Source: Cycas panzhihuaensis (taxonomy: Eukaryota > Cycadophyta). Taken from it: a DNA stretch of 64,000 nucleotides. Numbering within the stretch: position 1 is the first letter of the stretch; every line of letters starts with the position of its first letter. The notes beneath the pieces were generated by a model. The model ran no database searches. It was not told where the DNA came from and worked only from the letters and a program-made list of their open reading frames with translations. Of the stretch, positions 57,226 to 64,000 are shown piece by piece. The translations under genes and the position numbers were made by a program. Where the stretch lies: contig CM041465.1 in assembly GCA_023213395.1 (NCBI GenBank), positions 26,295,741 to 26,359,740 on the forward strand, written 5' to 3'.

Positions 57226-57631
57226 TGCTAAAACATAATGTTTAATGTATACATGATGTACACATGTACTTCCCACCATTCACCTACTTCAAGATATGTG
57301 AGATGCATGCATATCTATGCTATCCCACTATTGGATGATGTAAAGGCCCATTGTATGTGATAGGATACTCATGAGGTAATTATCACTATATATTTGTACT
57401 CTCACCACTTGAGAACTTGAGAAAGGAGAGAGGAGAAATATGTAATCCTAATGATCATAAAAAGAGTCCTAACTCTACCTTCTCCCATGGTTTTTCCCAC
57501 ACTAGATTTTCCACATATAAATCTTGGTGTCCAACTTGTGGTGATGATTACATTTGATGATGGTTTCCACTTTACATATTTGATGTTTCATACTCATAAG
57601 TTCATATGATTACATACTCATATTTTTAATA
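57226..57631 (+). repeat. 3' LTR of LARD-like element
   Basis: Starts TGCTAAAACATAATG and ends TTTTTAATA (C-to-T at the terminal CA). It is followed by atagt. Confidence 0.93.
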
Positions 57632-57636
57632 ATAGT

Positions 57637-59500
57637 TCCATCTAAATCATCTAATAATTTGATGGCAAAGAACCATGATTCTTTGTCTCTTATGCACCCA
57701 CGTCCCATTAGATTTAGGTCCATTCCTTTTAGTATAAAGGATGGATCATTCTCTTTGGTTGATGAGTTTAAGATCATTCTTGTTGATATTTAAATTATTA
57801 ATTTGTTGAAGTATTACCTCGAGCAACGCCAACTCTTATTTGATGTGTTAGGAGTTCCTATCATAGTCTCTTCATCTGCTTCCACACTTTCCTTTGACCT
57901 AGCTACCTTGTCTAATCTTTCTACTCATACACCAAATGATATACCTCTATTTTATATTAAGACAATAAAGAATGACATCAATATTAAATAAGTTATCATT
58001 GATGAGGGGTCATCCATTAATGTAATCCCTCTTTCTCTTGTTGAGGACTTTAAAAGTTCATTTTTTTATCTATGCAAGTGGATTTGTTAGGGATATGACA
58101 AAAATTAGAAAGTGCCCCTTGGTCAAGTCACCCTCCCTCTTATTTTAGAAGAAAATATGGTTCTTATTGAATTGACCATTATTGATCTTGATTTAGAGTA
58201 TACTATCCTTTTAGGTAGACCATGGATTACCTAAATGGTTGTGATTTGTTTTCCCTCTTTAGTGAACTTAGGTTCATCCATGAGGGATAATTGAAAATTA
58301 TAAAGTGAAAGCCAAGACCTATTAAGTAGTCAGTTCCATTTATTGAGATATTTTTTGAGCCTGGTGATTCATCTAACTCTTCTGAGCACTTCTTCTAATC
58401 ATTAGGTTTAGGCTAATACTTTGCCATTAAAACTCTCTCTAATCAGGGAGAAGTGAAAGCTGTTGATTTAGTGGAGATTGTCGCTATTTTATCATGCCCC
58501 TTATCTATTCCTCGATCTTTGGATTTGGCTAGCCAATCTTTGCCTTCTTCTTCCTCTTTCAATGAAGAAGTAATTTCAAATTCTATCATATCTTATGAGG
58601 AAATGCCTATGAATGAAGCTATCGATGCAAAATTCCCTCCTCCTATTCAAACTCATTTCTCACAGGTTTTATGTTTTCCTATGAGGGTAAATGCTTTAGT
58701 TCCTTTCATTACAAATCCTTTTTTAATTCATCATACAACTCCTCTTTCACATAACGTGCTCATTGATGCTACATCTCTCTTCTCTCAATCTCATTTTTTT
58801 ACTACATGGTTAAACATACATGAGAAGAAGATGTTGTTGCATTATCATCTAGACTTAGAATCAAGTATCGAGGATATTAATTCACTTAATATACTTCAAA
58901 GCAATCAAAATATCTCTACTCAAGTACAAAATATGAATTTAATTTCCACTATTTCTTTTCCCTCTCGTTCTTCTATAGATGCTTCTCTGTCATCTCCCAT
59001 CTTGATATATTTATCTAATTAAGATCATCATCTTTATCATTAGGACTTTAAGTGAATCTTTGCATTGACTTGGGAATTTATTGAAAGACCTATTCTTTTC
59101 TCTTAAGTTCCTTTGATCATTGAGTTTATTCCTACCTATCTAAGCTCTTTAGTTGACTCTCCTTTATGTTTTAGGCCCTCCTCTTTGAATATTGATCTAC
59201 TAAGTAATTTACTCCTCGTTGACCTTTCTCACCTTGATCACTTCAAAAATGACAAGCTAATCCTTGAACATTTAGCAAGGTCACCTCCTAGTCTTCTAGA
59301 TGGACATCATAAGTTGGTTTTTTCAAAAGTAATATAACCTAATTCACAACTAGTTAATCACTCCTGACTTCGGGAGATAGTTTCTCTTATAGAGTCTACC
59401 CCTCTTCATTTTGGAGAGGGAAATACTATATTTATGGAACAAACTATTGATGTTGATTTAGAACTGGGTGATACCCCTTAGATTATTAAATTAGGAGCTA
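57637..59500 (+). pseudogene. Tat1 protease and pol linker
   Basis: Resumes after the LARD-like element, collinear with Tat2 10841-11789 and 19428-20300. The protease region (about 57930-58260) has IIDEGSSINVIPL with the Asp near 58000 and the second landmark ILLGRPW near 58207-58227. The Ser/Pro-rich linker is open at 58453-59022 and 59113-59337. The copia A insertion site of Tat2 corresponds to about 58583-58600 here and is empty. Confidence 0.83.
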
Positions 59501-60627
59501 GTTGTACTCCCCAAGAGATTGCTTAGTTTAAAGATCACTTTTGTGAATTTCATTCAGTCTTTGCTTGGGATTATAAAGATATGCATGGCCTTGATCCCTA
59601 AGTCATCAAGCACAATATCATAGTTACTCATGTCATCAAACCTAAATGACAAAAATAACATCCTATTTACCTGTGTCTCTTTCTTGTTATTATACAAGAA
59701 GTGGAGAAATTATTAGTAGCTAAATTCATTGAGAGTGTTGATTACTCTCAATGGGTTTCCAATATAGCTATAGTCATAAAGAAAAATGGTTCAATCTAAA
59801 TTTGCATTGACTTTTAGAAAATTAATGATGGTTATCCTAAGGACAAATTTTCTCTCCTTTTTTTTTTATTAGTTTTAAGATGAAATGACTAATTTTGAGG
59901 TGATGTCTCTTATGGATGGTTTTTTTAGTTATAATAAAATTTTTATATTACCTTGAGATCATCATAAGACTGTATTCACTACTCCTTGAAGTACTTTCAT
60001 GTACAAAGTCATGTACCTTCATGTATAAAGTCATGCCTTTTAGACTAAAAAATACTAGTGCTATTTATCAAAGAGAAATGGTTCATATTTTTTATGATTT
60101 GATTGATAATATTATTATAATGTACTTAGATGATATGTTTACTCTTTCTTACAAAAAACATAATCATGTGTGTGACCTAAGAATAATCTTTGAAAGGTGT
60201 AATAAATATCATTTGTGTCTTAATCCATCTAAATGTATTTTTGTCATGATATTAGGAAGAATGTTAGGTAACATTATTTCCTATGATGGGATTAGAATTA
60301 ATCCTGATAAGATAAAGGTAATCATTGACATGCCTCCTCCTAAGAAGTAGAAGTAGATTAAATCCTTCTTAGGTAGACTTAGCTTCTTAAGATGTTTTAC
60401 TACCAGTTTTGCTTTAGACACTAAGCTTATTATAAATCTCTTAAAGAAAGACATTGAACTACAATGGACTCCTCAAGTTTAAGAGTCCTTTGACAAGTTG
60501 AAACAAGCCTTTTATCTTATATACTTCATCTACTGAAGAATCATTAGTGGGTATGTTGGTATAAGAGGATGAATTTAGTAAAGAACAAGTGATATATTTT
60601 ATTAGTAGGGCTTTAGTATTACATAAT
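59501..60627 (+). pseudogene. Tat1 reverse transcriptase and partial RNase H
   Basis: RT palm is open at 59916-60350 with YKVMPFRLKNTSAIYQREM and the catalytic MYLDDMFTLS (60120-60149), intact here and mutated in Tat2. A small duplication (catgtacaaagtcatgtac / catgtataaagtcatgcc, 59999-60036) precedes it. The thumb region continues to about 60500; a deletion then joins it to the first half of RNase H (YTSSTEESLVGMLV near 60515-60560; VIYFISRAL near 60590-60617). The sequence is cut at about 60627 by copia G. Confidence 0.87.
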
Positions 60628-61279
60628 GTAATAATAATATTTTAGAAGCAAAAATTTTGATAGGTTGGCAACATAGTTTCCCCCTTAAACTTTCGTAGGG
60701 GGATCTAAGTGGGGTGGGATCCCCCCTTGGCTAGGGGGTGTAGGGGGAGCTAAAACCCCCTACAAAGAGGGGGTTTAAGGGTGGTAGCCCTTAACCCAAA
60801 AATCTAGCATTATAAAACATACTAAATTATAAAGAGAATTGGGGTCGTTCATTTAAAATACCTTAGATTTGATGGTTGAGATTTGTGTCTTATATGACTC
60901 TTTCATATAGACCGATTCAAAGTATTTTTTTATTATGTTGATGGTATTCAACGTATTACATATACTATGAAGAGTAGGGTAGTTGGTTGTTGGTTGTTAT
61001 TACTATGAGCATTCTACTATAGATTATATATATTTATCTATTCTTGGGTAATAAAAATCAATACCTTTCCTATATAAATGTTTCCCTAGCACTCTATTAG
61101 TGTTTTACCATGTTATATTTGGTGTATATGTGATGATTTAGTTTTCTAATTTTTTTATTATATTATCTATGGTTAAAAATTTTACATGTTAAATTTCAGT
61201 TTTAATTCTTGTAATTAGTTACAAAATAGTTTAGATCTTGGTGGTGATTTCTAGTTATTGGGACCTAGTCTTCCTAATA
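60628..61279 (+). repeat. 5' LTR of copia G
   Basis: About 650 bp. It ends TCCTAATA (C-to-T at the terminal CA) two bases before the PBS. The left end is placed at the TG at 60628, just after the last recognisable Tat1 codons; TG at 60658 or 60666 are alternatives. A G/C-run island at 60681-60800 contrasts with the AT-rich remainder. Confidence 0.65.
60698..60764 (+). other. Two G/C hairpins in copia G LTR
   Basis: First inverted repeat: gggggatc at 60698-60705 with gatccccc at 60718-60725. Second: tgtaggggg at 60739-60747 with ccccctaca at 60756-60764, a perfect 9-bp stem with an 8-base loop. Several G runs also allow quadruplex folding. Confidence 0.75.
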
Positions 61280-61281
61280 AG

Positions 61282-61293
61282 TGGTATCATAGC
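61282..61293 (+). other. Copia G primer-binding site
   Basis: tggtatcatagc; one mismatch to the Met-tRNA complement. Confidence 0.88.
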
Positions 61294-61351
61294 TACTTTT
61301 ATTTTTGTAGTAAATTTATGAAGGTTTTAGTGTCAGTTTTTTTTGTACCAA

Positions 61352-62140
61352 ATGGTGAAACTAAAGAATGTAAAGTTTGAGGTGGAGAAATTCTATGGCA
61401 AGAATAACTTCGAGTTATAGAAGTTAAAATCATATGGTGTTCTGGTATAATAGGGATTATATAGATCTCTTACAGGCAAATTAAAGAAATCCATAAGGAT
61501 GGACGATGATGAATGGGATGGTCTAGACAAAAGGGCACTTAGTATAATATGATTATACTTGGTAGATAAAGTTCTATTTTACATCATAGGGCAGAAGATA
61601 GTAGGAGGATTATGGATCTAGTTGGAGGGCTTGTACATGACCAAATTAGTGATGGATCAAATCTACTTGAAGAGGTAGTTGTACTTATTATGGACGAAGG
61701 AAGGTATAAAAAATTCTAATCATTTAAATATTATCAATACTCTTATTTATCATTTGGCTAGTATCGATGTCATAATTGAGAATGAGAACATGGTTATTAC
61801 CTTGTTATATTTATTACCAGAATCTTAAGATAATATTGTTATCTCAATTAGTTTAGTACTATAGATGAATTAGACTATGATTCTATTGTGAGTGCTTTGT
61901 TAATGGAAGAGGTGAGGAGGAAGTCCAATCTTGAAACCTCCACACCATAAGCTATAACAGCAAGAGGCAGAATGATTGAGAGAGGACAAAGCTCCAAGGA
62001 CACATCAAGGATAAAGTCAAAAGGCAAAAAGAGTAAGCTCAGATGTTGGCACTACAATAAGATAGGTCACCTCAATAAGAATTGCTACAAAAGGAAGGAG
62101 TTCTAGAAAAACAAAGATCCTACTAAGGAAGCTAATTAGT
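61352..62140 (+). pseudogene. Copia G gag, degenerate
   Basis: ATG at 61352 (MVKLKNVKFEVEKFYGKNNF). UBN2-type capsid landmarks follow in order: DDDEWDGLDKRALSII, VDKVLFYIIG, LEGLYMTKLVMDQIYLKR (with a frame change), NTLIYHLASIDVIIENENM and LLYLLPES. A CCHC knuckle, CWHYNKIGHLNKNCYKRK, is near 62043-62096 (second Cys is Tyr). Several TAG stops are present. Product would be capsid/nucleocapsid. Confidence 0.87.
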
Positions 62141-62189
62141 GGAGTCAAATCAAAGTACGGATAATGATGTCTTGATTGCTTATAATATT

Positions 62190-62580
62190 TCCCATTATCA
62201 TCATAATTGGTTATTGGATTTAGGTGCTTCACACCATATGTATCCACACAAGAGTTGGTTTTCATCATACCAAACTTTTGATGGTGGTGATGTGCTTATA
62301 GGAAATGAAGCTTTTTATAAGATAATAGGTATTAGTAGCATCAAAATTAAAATGTTTAATCATGTAGTAAGAACATTAGCTGAAGTAAGACATGTACCTG
62401 ATCTAAAAATGAATCTAATTTCCTTAGGTTAATTAGATTCTAGTGGTTATATGTACACAAGTCATGAAGGAGTCTTAAAGGTGTTAAAGGGCACTTTAGT
62501 TGTTATAAAAGCCTTAAATAAAGAAAACCTTTATATTTAGATAGGAAGTATAGATTTCAGCCATGTAGCTATAACATCAA
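62190..62580 (+). pseudogene. Copia G protease, degenerate
   Basis: WLLDLGASHHMYPHKSWF with the active Asp near 62217 (D[ST]G altered to DLG), open to 62432, where DLKMNLISLG meets a stop. The flap and tail (VLIGNEAFYKIIGISSIKI; VRHVPDL) match copia proteases. It would process the polyprotein. Confidence 0.85.
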
Positions 62581-62589
62581 AGACTACAA

Positions 62590-63257
62590 AAGATCTAGCT
62601 CGGTTATGGTATCAAAGGCTTGGTTACATGAGTGAGAGAGGACTTAAAGTGCTAATAAATTGTAAGTTGCTTCCTAACTTGCAGCTTTCAGATTTGATTT
62701 TTTACAAATATTATATTTTTAGAAAGTAGTGTAAACTCAGGTTTAAAGTAAGGAGTCACACTAGTAAAGGTGTTTTAAATTATATATATGTGGATGTACG
62801 GGGACCAACCCCTATAATATCTTATGGAGGATTATTATATTTTGTTATATTTATATATGATTACTCTAGAAAGGTATGGATATATTTTTTAAAAAGGAAA
62901 TCCAAAGCTTTTATTGTGTTTAAACAGTTCAAGGCTCTAGTTAAAAAGAGCACTAGTAGAACAATCAAATATTTAAGAACTACTAATAGAGGTGAGTTCA
63001 ATTCTTTAAAGTTTGAGAACTATTGTAGAAAAGTTAGGATTGAAAAACATAAGATCACTAGCTATACTTCACAACAGAATGGCATAATTGAGCATATGAA
63101 CAGAACACTCTTGGAAAGAGAAAGAAGCATGCTGAGTAATACAAGAGTGGAGCAAGGCTTATGGGCAGAAGCTATTCAGATAGCGTGTTATTTGGTAAAT
63201 AGGTCACCATAACTTGCAATAGACTACAAGATTTCTAAAGAGGTATGGACTATTGGG
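62590..63257 (+). pseudogene. Copia G integrase, truncated by copia F
   Basis: The pre-integrase region (LWYQRLGYMSERGLKVLI) is at about 62605-62660. The core is open at 62790-63212: first Asp present (VDVRGP), second Asp lost (RTTNRGEF for RTDNGGEF), Glu present (NGIIEHMNRT). LWAEAIQIACYLVNRSP follows, and the frame ends in EVWTI just before the F LTR. The remainder should continue after F, outside the window. Confidence 0.88.
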
Positions 63258-63530
63258 TGTAATACTCAATTCCATTAGACCTATGTAAACTCTCTCTATC
63301 TTTTGTATTTTATATTAGAGTTGTAGGCCACCTTGATATGTGTGCCACCTCTAAGTAGTCCAATGGGATTCTCTCACTAGTGATGAGCTTGTACTATAAG
63401 TATGTACTATTCTTTATTCATAATTGAGTTTTGGCTAATTCTCCAACATGGTGTCTATTTTGTACATACTTCATCTTTTTGTTACTCACCATTAGAGTTT
63501 GATATGCTTGTTACATTCCTAATTCTAACA
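63258..63530 (+). repeat. 5' LTR of copia F
   Basis: 273 bp, starts TGTAATACTC and ends TTCTAACA, abutting a perfect PBS. It interrupts the integrase of copia G; ttggg (63253-63257) would be the target copy. The partner LTR is beyond the window. Confidence 0.85.
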
Positions 63531-63542
63531 TGGTATCAGAGC
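63531..63542 (+). other. Copia F primer-binding site
   Basis: tggtatcagagc, a perfect 12-base Met-tRNA complement, contiguous with the LTR. Confidence 0.95.
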
Positions 63543-64000
63543 CCAAGGTTCAATCCTTGAAGGTATTTCTTGCAAACCCTAGTACATGTTATCCTTGTTT
63601 TTGAGATTTTAAGCCTTGTAAATTTTTTGATGTGCCTGCTTCGTGACTTTGTCAAGTTAAAGATCATTTTAAGTTATATCTTATGCATATTTTGTTATGG
63701 GACTATTATCAAGTTTTGAAGGGTTATTTTGGTGTTAAGGAGAGGCTATTTTCAAGCCCATTTTGAAGTTTTGTAGTTGTTTGAAGCCTGTTGATACTGC
63801 TCAAGTGGACATCTTCTCCACATATGGCACCACAATAATATTGCATGTAGGTGAAAGTCCACAAAAGCTCATGTTCATATTCCAATTACTGGAAGACCAT
63901 CTTTGTTGCATATAAGTGGACAAGAATGCAACCAGGATCATTGATAGTAGTTGAGTAAGTCCTTCTTGGCTAGGAGTGACTCTATTTCAATTTTTTTTTT
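63543..64000 (+). other. Copia F leader (non-coding), runs off right edge
   Basis: Start of the untranslated leader of copia F. No coding frame is seen before the window ends in a T run. Confidence 0.75.

Larger units (their letters stand above)
53677..57631 (+). mobile_element. LARD-like non-autonomous LTR element nested in Tat1
   Basis: 3955 bp. LTRs are 53677-54084 and 57226-57631 (about 42 of 406 positions differ, by eye). TSD is atagg (53672-53676) and atagt (57632-57636). It has a Met-type PBS and a G-run polypurine tract, but its 3.1-kb interior has no gag or pol motif in any frame. Tat2 at about 10829-10840 shows the uninterrupted site. Orientation follows the PBS and polypurine tract. 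It must have been moved by proteins of another element, most likely a copia given the PBS, which is inference. Confidence 0.92.
3348..60627 (+). mobile_element. Tat1: outer Ty3/gypsy Tat-type element, split by nested insertions
   Basis: The oldest framework of the window. Its pieces are the 5' LTR (about 3348-5671), gag N-terminus (5722-5987), the rest of gag (51606-53676), protease to RNase H (57637-60627). The gaps are Tat2 (5988-51600 plus TSD copy 51601-51605) and a LARD-like element (53677-57631 plus TSD copy 57632-57636). Removing both gives a sequence collinear with Tat2 across each junction. The order protease-RT-RNase H and the gag type place it in the Tat lineage. It stops inside RNase H where copia G begins, so the integrase and 3' LTR should lie beyond the right edge if G is a simple insertion. 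Confidence 0.85.
60628..64000 (+). mobile_element. Copia G (Tork/Tnt1-like), nested in Tat1, runs off right edge
   Basis: 5' LTR, PBS, gag, zinc knuckle, protease and integrase in copia order, interrupted at 63257 by copia F. The gag has the Tnt1/Tork style (FYGKNNFEL ... DDDEWDGLDKRALSII ... LWI-LEGLYM). The 3' half and the second LTR are outside the window, so the insertion limits depend on the left LTR end only. Confidence 0.82.

Noticed and set aside
1-64000. CRISPR arrays, bacterial operons, rRNA or tRNA genes
   Set aside because: None seen; the only tRNA-related text is the PBS motifs of the LTR elements.

Overview
The window is plant nuclear DNA made almost entirely of LTR retrotransposons. 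Every element with visible coding capacity is either Ty1/copia (order gag, protease, integrase, reverse transcriptase (RT), RNase H) or Ty3/gypsy of the Tat type (order gag, protease, RT, RNase H, integrase). Most primer-binding sites match initiator-Met tRNA. The sequence is AT-rich and the reading frames are broken mainly by TAG/TAA/TGA at conserved Gln, Arg or Trp positions, the pattern left by C-to-T decay of methylated DNA. No intact host gene is present. A seed plant with a large, old, slowly purged repeat fraction fits best; a gymnosperm is possible, but nothing here proves a taxon.

The layout is a set of nested insertions that can be resolved to the base from LTR ends and 5-bp target-site duplications (TSDs). 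(1) 1-3025: minus-strand copia, called E here, running off the left edge. (2) 3348-60627: Tat element Tat1, the outer host. Its gag is split at 5987/51606 by a second Tat element, Tat2 (5988-51600, LTRs of about 2.45 kb, TSD ctatt/ttatt). (3) Inside Tat2 sit copia A (11790-19422, +, TSD tatca/tatcg), copia B (23744-31322, -, TSD gcttg) and copia C (33761-48438, +, TSD agata). (4) Inside the RT of copia C sits copia D (39804-46925, -, TSD atctt). The chain Tat1 > Tat2 > C > D is four deep. Tat1 and Tat2 are related, so each shows the undisturbed version of the other's insertion sites.

The right part of Tat1 carries a 3.95-kb LTR element with no recognisable genes (53677-57631, LARD-like). Tat1 is then cut by copia G (from about 60628), which is itself cut by copia F (from 63258); both run past the right edge.

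The most unusual object is copia D. Between its primer-binding site and gag it carries about 1.9 kb of foreign DNA. This contains the N-terminal part of a HAK/KUP/KT potassium-transporter gene, antisense to the element (45907-46383, start codon included, inner segment missing), and the first 48 nt of U2 snRNA (44999-45046). Other notable items are an antisense Gly/Arg-rich reading frame with a plausible 104-bp intron in the 3' spacer of Tat2, two hairpin-bearing or short-unit tandem arrays just upstream of the Tat2 3' LTR, and matching short-repeat blocks in the UTRs of copia A and B. Divergence between LTR pairs (counted by eye: B about 2%, A about 4%, D about 7%, LARD about 10%, C about 15% over a sample) agrees with the nesting order.
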